Positions 44,678 through 53,025 of a stretch of 64,000 nt of DNA are shown here, piece by piece. Origin of the DNA: an uncultured Phocaeicola sp. (GTDB taxonomy: Bacteria > Bacteroidota > Bacteroidia > Bacteroidales > Bacteroidaceae); assembly GCA_944321015.1 (NCBI GenBank), contig CALUJS010000004.1, positions 1 through 64,000 on the forward strand, given 5' to 3'. Under the pieces are notes generated by a model. The model had not been told where the DNA came from. It saw only the letters and a program-made list of their open reading frames with translations, and ran no database searches. Both the position numbers and the translations under genes were made by a program. Position 1 is the stretch's first letter. Every line of letters begins with the position of its first letter.

Positions 44678-45814
44678 TCATTGCATGCGGAACACGACCG
44701 GGACGATGTATCGCACGCGCACGGTCCGGCCGTCTTTCCGCCCCGGCTTCCAGCGCGGCAGGTTTCGGACGATGCGCAAGGCTTCCTCCTCAAAGTCGGG
44801 ATGGGAAGAGCGGAGCACTTTGAAGTTGGACAGCGACCCGTCGGTCTCCACCACGAATTGCACGATGACGCGGCCATGTATCTGGCTGCCGATGGGAAGG
44901 TTTCGGCTGCACAGGCGCATCAGCGAATCTTGTCCGCCGGGGAACTCGGGCATCTCGTCCACCAGGTCGTAGACGGGTTCTTCGGGCGAACGGGAGGCAG
45001 AGGCGCTGCCGCTGGGGATGACGGTGAACGGGAGCGTGTCAGCGTCGGGCACGTCGGCGAGGCGGAACTCGCACATGAGCAGCACGTCCCGCGCCGGACC
45101 TATGTCCACGCGCTGGAAATAGCGGAAGCGCGTGGGGCGGTGTTCGTTCACGAGGGGGTAAAGGGGTGCGGTGAAACGTTGCGCGCTTTGCGGCCGAAGG
45201 CGGTAGCCAAGGTCATTGAAGAAGGCTGCTCCGGCGTATTTGCGCCACACGCCGCGGGCGTCTTTGTAGGTCAGGAAGTGCCTTTCTCCCGTCAAGACGG
45301 CGGTGTCGGAGCGGTTCACCAGCTCCACTTCCATTTTCCGTGCCGAGAGGGGGACGACTGTGGTCAGGGCGCGGAGGCTCACGCCCAGTGTGTCGGTGGG
45401 GGCGATGAGGGGGCAGGGTGGGAGTATGTCCGGTCCTTCGAGCTTGACAGCCGGTGAGGCGGTCACGATGCGCCGGAACTGCTCCGTGAGTCGGGGCGTG
45501 GCCCGCCGCAGGTGGACGTGGATGCCGTCGGCATAGAGGCCGTATCCGGTGACGTTTTGCGCCAGGGTGTCGTTGTCCGACGTTTGGATGCGATGGCTGA
45601 TGAGGTCCATCAGCTGTTCGAGCTCCTTTGTGTTGAGTGTGCGGGCCGTGTCGGCTTGTGGGGCGATGGTGTCGGTTTTCAGCACCGTGTCTTTCGGGAG
45701 AGAGATGACTGCGGATGTGGTGTCGGTCTGTGTGGCGTTGGAGCGGGAGGCCGATGGGCGGCAGGCTGTGAGGGCCAGGGCCGCGAGGGCGAGGAGGATG
45801 AGGCGTGGCTTCAT
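44678..45814 (-). CDS. Lipoprotein with C-terminal TonB domain
   Basis: This 378-residue product has a lipoprotein signal (lipobox LTAC) instead of the usual single TonB membrane helix. A central region of unknown fold (about 60-280) is followed by a TonB C-terminal domain (EFPGGQDSLMRLCSRNLPIGSQIHGRVIVQFVV, LRSSHPDFEEEALRIVRNLPRWKPGRKDGRTVRVRYIVPVVF). I start at ATG 45814: the upstream TTG at 45841 lies inside the promoter -7 box. Without an inner-membrane helix it cannot act as a normal ExbBD-coupled TonB. It may bind TonB-dependent partners or the cell wall. No exbB or exbD adjoins. Confidence 0.82.
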   Translation of the reverse strand: MKPRLILLALAALALTACRPSASRSNATQTDTTSAVISLPKDTVLKTDTIAPQADTARTLNTKELEQLMDLISHRIQTSDNDTLAQNVTGYGLYADGIHVHLRRATPRLTEQFRRIVTASPAVKLEGPDILPPCPLIAPTDTLGVSLRALTTVVPLSARKMEVELVNRSDTAVLTGERHFLTYKDARGVWRKYAGAAFFNDLGYRLRPQSAQRFTAPLYPLVNEHRPTRFRYFQRVDIGPARDVLLMCEFRLADVPDADTLPFTVIPSGSASASRSPEEPVYDLVDEMPEFPGGQDSLMRLCSRNLPIGSQIHGRVIVQFVVETDGSLSNFKVLRSSHPDFEEEALRIVRNLPRWKPGRKDGRTVRVRYIVPVVFRMQ

Positions 45815-45838
45815 GGCAGATGGGTTTGGATGTTTGCC

Positions 45839-45846
45839 CAAAGATA
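45839..45846 (-). promoter_or_regulatory. -7 box of the TonB-domain lipoprotein gene
   Basis: TATCTTTG on the minus strand is an exact -7 match. Its place rules out the in-frame TTG at 45841 and supports the ATG at 45814, leaving a leader of about 18 bases. Confidence 0.55.
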
Positions 45847-45882
45847 AGCAATTTTTTCAGGCTGATGACGCGGATGTCGCGG

Positions 45883-45970
45883 GATATGTACGCCCGTGTC
45901 GGCAGATATGGGCGCTTGCGTCTGTGGATATGTACGCCCGGCTCCGGGAATATGGGTGCTCGGAGGCGTT
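45883..45970 (+). repeat. 22-bp pitch array E (4 units)
   Basis: GATATG at 45883, 45905 and 45927 and AATATG at 45949 are exactly 22 bp apart. Spacers TACGCCCGTGTCGGCA, GGCGCTTGCGTCTGTG, TACGCCCGGCTCCGGG and GGTGCTCGGAGGCG fit the plus consensus. It lies between two minus-strand genes. Between 45971 and 46080 I see nothing else. Confidence 0.88.
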
Positions 45971-46083
45971 GCTTGACTTGAAATCTAACGCCCGATTAGG
46001 GTGTCGGATATGCTGTTTGCTGAATATCTCCAATGCTCCGGTTTGTGCGATGAACCGGTTTCATTATAGGTGTTGTCATGCAT

Positions 46084-46121
46084 AAAAAAACAGGAATCTC
46101 ACTGATTTGTGAAATCCCTGT
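46084..46121 (-). terminator. Terminator of rpsP
   Basis: On the minus strand ACAGGGATTTCAC and GTGAGATTCCTGT pair (46121-46090) and are followed by TTTTTT (46089-46084). Confidence 0.85.
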
Positions 46122-46148
46122 TCTTTTACTGAATGTTTGTACGAAGGA

Positions 46149-46697
46149 TTATGCTTCGGCAGGAGCTTCCTCGGTAGCGGGAGCTTCAGTAGCTTCGGCG
46201 TTGGCAGCGGCTTCGGCTTCAGCCTTGGCAGCAGCCTCAGCGGCTTTCTTTTCTGCTACTTTCTTGGCAATTTCTTCATTTACTTTCTTTTCAGCTTCCA
46301 GACGTGCTTGAGCGGCAGCTTTCTTCTCTTCGGCTTGTTTAGCCTTGAATGCGTTCAGGCCATTTTGCTTGTCGGCTTTCCAAGCGTCGAACTTGGCTTT
46401 TGCTTGAGCTTCGTCGAATGCGCCTTTCTTCACACCACCGAGCAGGTGCTTCATCAAATAAACGCCTTCTCTTGACAAAATGTTGCGTACGGTGTCTGTC
46501 GGTTGCGCACCGCAGTTTACCCAGTACAAAGCGCGGTCAAAATTCAAATCTACTGTGGCAGGATTGGTATTCGGATTGTACGTACCAATTTTCTCAGTAA
46601 ATCTACCATCACGTGGTGCTCTTGCATCTGCAATTACGATAGAGTAAAACGCGTAACTTTTACGTCCTCTTCTTTGCAATCTGATTTTTGTTGCCAT
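46149..46697 (-). CDS. rpsP: 30S ribosomal protein S16 with Ala/Glu/Lys tail
   Basis: This 182-residue protein is S16: [40 protein letters not shown] N-terminus, [31 protein letters not shown]. The core ends near residue 95. The remaining 85 residues form a low-complexity charged and alanine-rich tail ([21 protein letters not shown]), a lengthening seen in many Bacteroidetes S16 proteins. An in-frame upstream ATG (46793) would overlap the promoter, so the start is 46697. It has its own promoter and terminator and is monocistronic here. Confidence 0.96.
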   Translation of the reverse strand: MATKIRLQRRGRKSYAFYSIVIADARAPRDGRFTEKIGTYNPNTNPATVDLNFDRALYWVNCGAQPTDTVRNILSREGVYLMKHLLGGVKKGAFDEAQAKAKFDAWKADKQNGLNAFKAKQAEEKKAAAQARLEAEKKVNEEIAKKVAEKKAAEAAAKAEAEAAANAEATEAPATEEAPAEA

Positions 46698-46763
46698 TCT
46701 AAAAAATAGTTTTTTGTTTGTTAATTGGATTTGAATTGGGCTAATAACCCGTATTAGCGGCTG

Positions 46764-46794
46764 CAAAGATAGTGCTTTAATTCTAAATGACAAC
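46764..46794 (-). promoter_or_regulatory. Promoter of rpsP
   Basis: TATCTTTG (46771-46764, minus strand) is an exact -7 match and GTTG lies 19 bp upstream. The leader is about 60 bases. Confidence 0.65.
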
Positions 46795-46878
46795 TCTATA
46801 GTTCTGTTTTTTATCCGGTTATCGCGACTTTTTCATTTTAAACAGGTAAAATCTCTTGTTTTTATTGTTCGTCATCGG

Positions 46879-46974
46879 TTATCCCGATTTGCGTTTAGCG
46901 CATGCTTCGTCAAAACGTTCGATGATGTCCCGCATATATTGGGGCAGATATTCCGAAGCAATATATTTGACCAT
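46879..46974 (-). pseudogene. Detached C-terminus of the ADP-ribosylglycohydrolase
   Basis: Directly after the TGA stop of the upstream gene the same frame continues for 31 codons, reading MVKYIASEYLPQYMRDIIE then RFDEACAKRKSG and a TAA. This is the helix that normally ends the ADP-ribosylglycohydrolase fold. It points to a nonsense change (for example TGG to TGA) at 46977-46975. Confidence 0.75.
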
Positions 46975-48138
46975 TCATGCCGGAATACCATAATAGGCCG
47001 CTGCAATGCCTCCTGTCATGCAAGCGATTGTATCGCTGTCACCTCCAAGCGATATGGCCAAGCGGATGGCGGATTCGTAATCGCGACTGTCCAGGAATGC
47101 GATTATCGCTTCCGGGCAAGAGCCTTGACACGTTTCATCAAATTGGTATGTCGGTCGGATTTCATCGCAAGTGCGATGCAGATTATATCCAAAAGTTTTT
47201 TCGATATAATTTCTGATCTCGTCTTTGGCTTTATGTTCCCGTGCCCAAAATATTGCGGAAGCTATCGCTTGTGCTCCCTTAATGCCTTCGGGATGATTGT
47301 GGGTTACTTCGGCTGATTGTCGGGCAAGCTCAAGAGCTTCTTCTATGGAGTTGGCATAATATCCGCAAGGGCTGACACGCATTCCAGCGCCATTGCCAAA
47401 ACTATTGTATGGTTCCTTGTCTTTGCTGTAAAACAGCCATTCGTAGAACATTCCTCCATAGCCTTTGTTGGGGTATTCCTGTCCCCAGTCGGACATGGTT
47501 TTCTGCAGTGGGACTTCGCTTAAAAGCCAGTCCGCTACGGCAATTGTCATTACCGTATCGTCTGTAAACTGAGAACTGCCGGTAAATAAGGAAATATTGG
47601 TTGACTTGCAGTTGCAAAACTCATAAAAAGACCCGATTATGTCTCCGATTATGGCTCCTATGATACCGCCGGATACAAGTTGCCCGCTTTTATCTGCTTT
47701 AAGCATTGCCAATGTGCGGTTGTCTTCTTTGCCTTTATAGTATTTATGTAGGGCTTCGGAAAAAATGCTATTGGGTGATACGGAGTTAAAAAGAGTCATC
47801 GACGAGCGAAATTTCAAGGCATCGGTTCTTCCCAGAATTTCATCGGCAGACTTGCCGTCGATTGCCAACATTGCCTTGGTGATTTCCATAAGATTTCTGC
47901 CAAGTATGGGATGATGTAGAAACATTATAGCCTCGTCTATGTCGGCAATGCCATAATAATCAGAAGTATGGCTATGACCAAGCCCGCGTAGTTGCGGAAA
48001 GATATACCACATCCAATGCGATTGTTTTTTCCCGAACTGGATTTCTTTCAAAGCGAAAGTGTATGTGTTGCGATGAGCATCCACGAACCGCCCTAAATTA
48101 TATCGTGAGGCATATTCCTCATGTGTTGCTGTGGTCAT
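46975..48138 (-). CDS. DUF1810-ADP-ribosylglycohydrolase fusion, C-terminally truncated
   Basis: This 387-residue cytoplasmic protein fuses an N-terminal DUF1810 domain (about 12-145, with GKKQSHWMWYIFPQLRGLGHS) to an ADP-ribosylglycohydrolase domain (about 155-387). The latter has the first metal-binding motif FTDDTVMTIAVADWLL near 192 and the second LAISLGGDSDTIACMTGGIAAAYYGIP near the end. Such hydrolases remove ADP-ribose from proteins or small molecules. An in-frame TGA cuts the last roughly 31 residues, whose coding sequence is still present downstream. Metal-site residues are upstream of the stop, so activity may survive. No obvious partner gene adjoins. Confidence 0.85.
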   Translation of the reverse strand: MTTATHEEYASRYNLGRFVDAHRNTYTFALKEIQFGKKQSHWMWYIFPQLRGLGHSHTSDYYGIADIDEAIMFLHHPILGRNLMEITKAMLAIDGKSADEILGRTDALKFRSSMTLFNSVSPNSIFSEALHKYYKGKEDNRTLAMLKADKSGQLVSGGIIGAIIGDIIGSFYEFCNCKSTNISLFTGSSQFTDDTVMTIAVADWLLSEVPLQKTMSDWGQEYPNKGYGGMFYEWLFYSKDKEPYNSFGNGAGMRVSPCGYYANSIEEALELARQSAEVTHNHPEGIKGAQAIASAIFWAREHKAKDEIRNYIEKTFGYNLHRTCDEIRPTYQFDETCQGSCPEAIIAFLDSRDYESAIRLAISLGGDSDTIACMTGGIAAAYYGIPA

Positions 48139-48182
48139 ATTGTTGGGTTATGAAAACGGGTGTGTATGTATTGATGGACTAG

Positions 48183-48219
48183 AAAAAAGAGCCAACCGAT
48201 TTTTTAATCAGCTGGCTCT
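48183..48219 (-). terminator. Terminator of uxaB
   Basis: On the minus strand AAGAGCCAGC...GGTTGGCTCT form a stem (48219-48188) with an inner GATT/AATC pairing, followed by TTTTTT. Confidence 0.85.
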
Positions 48220-48252
48220 TTGATGTTGTTTGCTGAAGTTTATTCAGTAGAA

Positions 48253-49692
48253 TTAAAGAATGGTCTTAACAGTTTCCAGCATACCTTTTTCCTGGATAGA
48301 GTTCAAGAATGAAACTACCATGTCGGTCAAGCCCGGGATTTCATTCAAGTCTTCATTCCAGATGAACTTGGCGCTCAATACGCCTTCTGCCACCTTGCGA
48401 GTGTCGCCCGTAGCCCAAAGGTCTTTCAGCAGTTGCATGATTTCAGGAGCATCGTTCGGAACAATTTCAGTACCATCGGCACGCTTGCCACCTTTGTAAT
48501 AAGTGATGATGGCAGCCAGACCGAGAACCAATCCCTTCGGCAGTTCGCCCTTGCGTTGCAAGTAAGTCTTCACACCCGGCAGGTCGCGAGTTTCGTATTT
48601 CGGGAAGGAATTCAGCATGATGGAAGTTACTTGGTGGTCTACGAACGGGTTGTTGAAACGATCCAATACGTCTTTTGCAAACTTCTCAAGTTCTTCTTTC
48701 GGCAAGTTCAGTGTCTCCATCAACTCATGGAACATCACTTTGTCAATGTATTTGCCGATAACCTCATGCTGACATGCATCGCGCACGATGTTGACGCCAG
48801 ACAAGTATGCTACCGGAGAAAGAACCGTGTGAGGACCATTCAGGAGGCAAACCTTTCTTTCATGATAAGGAGCTTCGGAAGGCACGAACAATACGTTCAG
48901 ACCGGCTTTGTCTGCGGGGAATTCTTTTGCAATTTCTTGCGGAGCTTCGATAACCCAGAGGTGGAAAATTTCGGCTTGAACCACCATGTTGTCATCATAT
49001 TGTAGCTTCTCTTTGATGGCATCAATGTCTTTGCGCGGGAATCCCGGAACGATACGGTCTACCAAAGTAGCATATACGCCGCAAGCTTCCTCAAACCATG
49101 CTTTGAATTCTGCGCCCAGATTCCACAGGTCGATATACTGATAGATGCACTCTTTCAGTTTGTGGCCGTTCAAGAAAATCAACTCGCAGGGGAAGATAAT
49201 CAGACCTTTGCTCTTGTCGCCATTGAAAGTTTTGAAGCGGTGATAGAGCAACTGTGTCAATTTGCCCGGATAAGAAGAAGCAGGTGCGTCATCAAGCTTG
49301 CAGGCAGGGTCAAATGCGATGCCGGCCTCTGTCGTGTTAGAGATGACAAAACGCATTTCCGGTTGCTCGGCCAGCTTCATGAACTCGTCAAATTGAGAGT
49401 ACGGATTCAATGCGCGGCTGATGACATCAATCATGGTCAGGCTGTTCACTGCCTCGCCTTTGTCCAGACCTTGCAAGTTAACATGATACAAGCAATCTTG
49501 TTTGTTCAGCATGTCAACCATACCTTTGGCGATTGGTTGAACAACGACAACGCTGCTGTTGAAATCAGTTTTCTGATCCATGTTGTAGATAATCCAATCT
49601 ACGAATGCACGAAGGAAGTTACCTTCACCAAACTGAATGATTCTTTCAGGACGTTGAACCTTAACGGCTGTTTCTTTGTTTAATGGTTTCAT
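48253..49692 (-). CDS. uxaB: Tagaturonate reductase (altronate oxidoreductase)
   Basis: This 479-residue NAD-dependent polyol dehydrogenase reduces tagaturonate to altronate in galacturonate catabolism. It has the Rossmann start IIQFGEGNFLRAFVDWII near residue 18, ISNTTEAGIAF near 117, YPGKLTQLLYHRF, FPCELIFLNGHKLKECI, and the catalytic-domain motif CLLNGPHTVLSPVAYLSG near 295. Length is normal for UxaB. It lies 27 bases after the LacI-type regulator on the same strand and opposite uxaC, which makes tagaturonate from galacturonate. Confidence 0.93.
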   Translation of the reverse strand: MKPLNKETAVKVQRPERIIQFGEGNFLRAFVDWIIYNMDQKTDFNSSVVVVQPIAKGMVDMLNKQDCLYHVNLQGLDKGEAVNSLTMIDVISRALNPYSQFDEFMKLAEQPEMRFVISNTTEAGIAFDPACKLDDAPASSYPGKLTQLLYHRFKTFNGDKSKGLIIFPCELIFLNGHKLKECIYQYIDLWNLGAEFKAWFEEACGVYATLVDRIVPGFPRKDIDAIKEKLQYDDNMVVQAEIFHLWVIEAPQEIAKEFPADKAGLNVLFVPSEAPYHERKVCLLNGPHTVLSPVAYLSGVNIVRDACQHEVIGKYIDKVMFHELMETLNLPKEELEKFAKDVLDRFNNPFVDHQVTSIMLNSFPKYETRDLPGVKTYLQRKGELPKGLVLGLAAIITYYKGGKRADGTEIVPNDAPEIMQLLKDLWATGDTRKVAEGVLSAKFIWNEDLNEIPGLTDMVVSFLNSIQEKGMLETVKTIL

Positions 49693-49719
49693 AATAATAT
49701 ATTATTTAAAAATGTAGTT

Positions 49720-50784
49720 TTATAAATTATACGATTCTACATAGTAATCGATGTTTTCTTTGATTAGAATGTCCACAGGCATGTACCATCGAGGTTGCAC
49801 ATCGCGTTTGAACACCAACTTATCTACCAGCATTTTTATGCTGCTGTATCCTTGCATGGCAGGACGTTGCCCGATAAGGTAATTGATTACGCCGTCTTTC
49901 AGTAATTCGACGTTGCGGGGTAACAAATCATAACCAATCAGACTTTTTAATGAGCGATTCCGTTTCTTTAAATATTCTCCTACCCGGTAAACATGCGAAT
50001 TAAATACTACACCTCCGCAGACAGACGGATGGCCGGCAAAGAATTCATCCATTATTTGGTTGTTTTCTTCTCCGTCCTTTTTGAGCGTTACATCATGCAT
50101 CTTTATATTAAGATGGTGTTCTTGAACGTAAGCATTGAATCCTTCCAAGCGACGTTGCATTTGAAGCTCCTGTGAGTCTGGATTCTTTTCTGTGCTTAGC
50201 AATACAATCTCATGACCGTTAAAGCCGGTATCATAGAAGATGCGTGCTGCAATGTATCCACTGCGGAATGAATCTTGCCCGATGTATGTGAGTGCTCCGG
50301 CTCCTTCTACATTGACATCAATAAATGCAAATAGCACATTGTTTTCTTTCAAACGTTGTGTGATGGCAAGTGTTTCGGCTTTGTAGTTAGGAGCAATGAG
50401 TACGGCATCAAATGCATCTTCCAGCAGGCGTCTGCTTTCAGTTATATAAGATATCTTGTCCGAGTGATCGTAATGTATGAAATCAACGCTAATATTGAAC
50501 GGTTGGACTTCTGCCAATGCTTTTTCTATTCCTTGGACAACCGCATACCAGTAATCGTTGGTAACGTATTTCGGGATAAAGCAACCGAGGTGATATTTCC
50601 GTTTCCCGGCTAATCCGATAGCATACACGTTGGGTTGGTAATTGATTTCTTTGAGTATTCGCTCAACTTTTTTCTTACTGTTCTCAGAGACTTCGCCTCG
50701 TTGGTGTAATACCCTGTCCACAGTTCCTGCAGACACCCCAGCCATTTGTGCTATGTCTTTTATTGTGTATTGTTTTTTATCCAT
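49720..50784 (-). CDS. LacI-family transcriptional regulator (hexuronate genes)
   Basis: This 354-residue repressor has the LacI helix-turn-helix at the N-terminus (YTIKDIAQMAGVSAGTVDRVLHQRGEVSENSKKKV, residues 6-40), the hinge with INYQPNVYAIGLAG, and a periplasmic-binding-like effector domain (about 60-345, with AVVQGIEKALAEV and DAVLIAPNYKAE). It lies between uxaB and the divergent uxaC and probably senses a hexuronate or a breakdown product. A palindrome at 50895-50908 in the gap is a candidate operator. Confidence 0.92.
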   Translation of the reverse strand: MDKKQYTIKDIAQMAGVSAGTVDRVLHQRGEVSENSKKKVERILKEINYQPNVYAIGLAGKRKYHLGCFIPKYVTNDYWYAVVQGIEKALAEVQPFNISVDFIHYDHSDKISYITESRRLLEDAFDAVLIAPNYKAETLAITQRLKENNVLFAFIDVNVEGAGALTYIGQDSFRSGYIAARIFYDTGFNGHEIVLLSTEKNPDSQELQMQRRLEGFNAYVQEHHLNIKMHDVTLKKDGEENNQIMDEFFAGHPSVCGGVVFNSHVYRVGEYLKKRNRSLKSLIGYDLLPRNVELLKDGVINYLIGQRPAMQGYSSIKMLVDKLVFKRDVQPRWYMPVDILIKENIDYYVESYNL

Positions 50785-50848
50785 AGTAAGCTGTTCGTTT
50801 AAAGGCTAATCACGTTCTTCTGAGCAATAAAATCATTAAATTTTGCTA

Positions 50849-50879
50849 CAAATATACGAACTTATTTTGCTGTGACAAA
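50849..50879 (-). promoter_or_regulatory. Promoter of the lacI-type regulator and uxaB
   Basis: TTTG (50879-50876) and TATATTTG (50856-50849) on the minus strand with a 19-bp spacer match the consensus exactly. The leader is about 57 bases. Confidence 0.75.
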
Positions 50880-50894
50880 TAAAATATCTATTTT

Positions 50895-50908
50895 CGTGTT
50901 CGATAACG
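50895..50908. promoter_or_regulatory. Candidate LacI-type operator
   Basis: CGTGTTCGATAACG is an imperfect palindrome (CGTnnTCGAnnACG) with a central CG, as LacI-family sites have. It lies in the regulator-uxaC divergent gap. No second copy was found. Confidence 0.35.
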
Positions 50909-51002
50909 GTTAATAAAGTTAAATGTATGCCGTAAAGCATAAGTTTAGCTGTATTATTCTGCATTTGTTCAAATTATATACAACAGTTAAATTCTAAGTA
51001 TT

Positions 51003-52409
51003 ATGAAAAAGTTTATGGATGAGAACTTCCTGCTGCAAACAGAAACAGCGCAGAAGTTGTATCACGAACATGCGGCCAAGATGCCTATCATTGATTACCA
51101 TTGCCACTTGATTCCTAAGATGGTAGCTGATGATTATCAGTTTAAGTCAATTACTGAAATATGGTTGGGTGGTGACCATTATAAATGGAGGGCAATGCGT
51201 TCCAATGGTGTGGACGAACGCTATTGTACAGGCAAAGACACTTCTGATTGGGAGAAGTTTGAGAAATGGGCAGAAACTGTTCCTTATACTTTCCGTAACC
51301 CATTGTATCACTGGACTCATCTGGAATTGAAGACGGCTTTTGGCATCAATAAAATCTTGAATCCGAAGACAGCCCGTGAGATTTTTGATGAATGTAATGA
51401 GAAATTGCAGAAACCGGAAATGTCTGCGCGCAATTTGATGCGTCGTTATCATGTAGAAACGGTCTGCACTACCGACGACCCTGTTGATTCCTTGGAGTAT
51501 CACATCCAAACCCGTGAGAGCGGTTTTGAAATCAAGATGCTTCCGACCTGGCGTCCCGACAAGGCAATGGCTGTGGAAGTTCCTTCCGAGTTCCGTGCAT
51601 ATATCGAGAAATTGGCCGAAGTCAGCGGAGTTGCTATCAATAAGTTCCAGGACGTTATCGAAGCGTTGCGCAAACGTCACGACTTCTTTGCAGAGCAAGG
51701 CTGTCGCTTGTCCGATCATGGCATTGAGGAGTTCTATGCCGAAGACTATACACAAGCCGAAATCGATGCTATATTTAATAAGGTATATGGCGGACAAGAA
51801 CTGACCAAAGAAGAGATTCTCAAGTATAAATCGGCCATGCTGATTGAGTTTGCCATCATGGACTATGAAAAAGGATGGACACAACAATTCCACTACGGTG
51901 CTATCCGCAACAACAATACCAAGATGTTCAAGCTGTTGGGGCCTGATACCGGTTTTGATTCCATCGGCGAGTTCAACACGGCCAAGAGCATGGCGAAATT
52001 CCTCGACAAGCTGAATACTCAGGGCAAGTTGACCAAGACGATTCTTTACAACCTCAATCCTTGTGCCAACGAAGTGATTGCTACCATGTTGGGTAACTTC
52101 CAGGATGGTTCTGTTCCGGGTAAAATCCAATTTGGCTCGGGCTGGTGGTTCCTCGATCAGAAAGACGGCATGGAGAAGCAAATGAACGCCTTGTCATTGT
52201 TGGGACTGTTGAGTCGCTTTGTCGGCATGTTGACCGATTCCCGTTCTTTCCTCTCTTATCCGCGTCATGAATATTTCCGTCGTACGTTGTGCAACTTGCT
52301 GGGCAACGACATTGAGAATGGTGAGATTCCCGTTGAGGAAATGGAGCGCGTAAACCAGATGGTAGAGGATATCTGCTATTACAATGCCAAGAAATTCTTT
52401 AATTTCTAA
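51003..52409 (+). CDS. uxaC: Uronate isomerase
   Basis: This 468-residue amidohydrolase-fold enzyme isomerises glucuronate to fructuronate and galacturonate to tagaturonate. Motifs include the metal-binding PIIDYHCHLIPKMVADDYQF near residue 28, EIWLGGDHYKWRAMRSNGV near 50, VCTTDDPVDSLEYH near 155 and SRFVGMLTDSRSFLSYPRHEYFRRTLCNLLGNDIENGE near 400, all typical of UxaC. Length is normal. It is divergent from the LacI-type regulator and ends in a strong terminator. Its product is the substrate of UxaB next door. Confidence 0.96.
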   Translation: MKKFMDENFLLQTETAQKLYHEHAAKMPIIDYHCHLIPKMVADDYQFKSITEIWLGGDHYKWRAMRSNGVDERYCTGKDTSDWEKFEKWAETVPYTFRNPLYHWTHLELKTAFGINKILNPKTAREIFDECNEKLQKPEMSARNLMRRYHVETVCTTDDPVDSLEYHIQTRESGFEIKMLPTWRPDKAMAVEVPSEFRAYIEKLAEVSGVAINKFQDVIEALRKRHDFFAEQGCRLSDHGIEEFYAEDYTQAEIDAIFNKVYGGQELTKEEILKYKSAMLIEFAIMDYEKGWTQQFHYGAIRNNNTKMFKLLGPDTGFDSIGEFNTAKSMAKFLDKLNTQGKLTKTILYNLNPCANEVIATMLGNFQDGSVPGKIQFGSGWWFLDQKDGMEKQMNALSLLGLLSRFVGMLTDSRSFLSYPRHEYFRRTLCNLLGNDIENGEIPVEEMERVNQMVEDICYYNAKKFFNF

Positions 52410-52430
52410 CTGGAAATTTTATGGTATCAA

Positions 52431-52466
52431 AGGGCATCTTTTCGTAGGGGAAGATGCCCTCTTTTT
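52431..52466 (+). terminator. Terminator of uxaC
   Basis: AGGGCATCTT (52431-52440) and AAGATGCCCT (52451-52460) form a perfect 10-bp stem followed by CTTTTT. Confidence 0.9.
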
Positions 52467-52477
52467 GTATTATCTGT

Positions 52478-52485
52478 TAACTTTG
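52478..52485 (+). promoter_or_regulatory. -7 box of the cob operon
   Basis: TAACTTTG matches TAnnTTTG. The leader to the ATG at 52512 is only about 20 bases, so there is no room for a cobalamin riboswitch. No clear -33 element is seen. Confidence 0.45.
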
Positions 52486-52511
52486 CATTTGAATTTTTCC
52501 ATTGTTGCTAT

Positions 52512-53021
52512 ATGAAACGCATTATTCTTGTTACGGGAGGTCAACGGTCGGGCAAAAGTGCTTATGCGGAAAAAATGGCTCTGTCGTTGTCGGATGCTCC
52601 GGTATATGTGGCCACCGCACATGTATGGGATGAGGAGTTTCGTCAGCGGGTTCTCCGTCATCAACAACGCAGAGGACCGCAATGGACTAATATAGAAGAA
52701 GAAAAAACATTAAGTAAGCATGATTTGTCCGGGCGCGTGATTGTGATTGATTGCGTTACCTTGTGGTGTACCAATTTCTTTTTCGAGCATCAGTCGGAAG
52801 TCATCCCTTCGCTGGAGGCCATAAAAGACGAGTTTGACCGTTTTACTTCACAGGATGCTACCTTTATTTTTGTTACCAATGAAATCGGATTGGGAGGAAT
52901 TGCCGAGAACAAATTGCAGCGCCTGTTTGCCGACCTGCAAGGAGGGGTCAATCAATATATAGCTTCTCATGCGGATGATGTTTACTTTGTAGTCAGCGGG
53001 ATTCCGGTAAAAATCAAATAA
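52512..53021 (+). CDS. cobU: Adenosylcobinamide kinase/guanylyltransferase
   Basis: This 169-residue enzyme phosphorylates adenosylcobinamide and transfers GMP to it, forming adenosylcobinamide-GDP. The P-loop [20 protein letters not shown] starts at residue 4; the guanylylated histidine lies in [18 protein letters not shown] near 46; [15 protein letters not shown] and [25 protein letters not shown] follow. Length is normal. It opens a tight four-gene run, cobU-cobT-cobS-cobC, that completes the nucleotide loop of vitamin B12. Confidence 0.96.
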   Translation: MKRIILVTGGQRSGKSAYAEKMALSLSDAPVYVATAHVWDEEFRQRVLRHQQRRGPQWTNIEEEKTLSKHDLSGRVIVIDCVTLWCTNFFFEHQSEVIPSLEAIKDEFDRFTSQDATFIFVTNEIGLGGIAENKLQRLFADLQGGVNQYIASHADDVYFVVSGIPVKIK

Positions 53022-53025
53022 TCTT

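Noticed and set aside
46698..46793. N-terminal extension of ribosomal protein S16
   Set aside because: The extension overlaps the rpsP promoter, and S16 universally begins at [15 protein letters not shown] sequence (46697).
46975..46977. Selenocysteine at the in-frame TGA of the ADP-ribosylglycohydrolase
   Set aside because: No selenocysteine insertion hairpin or sel genes are evident, and the position is not a redox site in this family. A nonsense mutation is simpler.
52470..52511. Cobalamin riboswitch ahead of cobU
   Set aside because: Only about 50 bases separate the uxaC terminator from cobU, too few for the B12 aptamer, and no B12-box sequence is seen.
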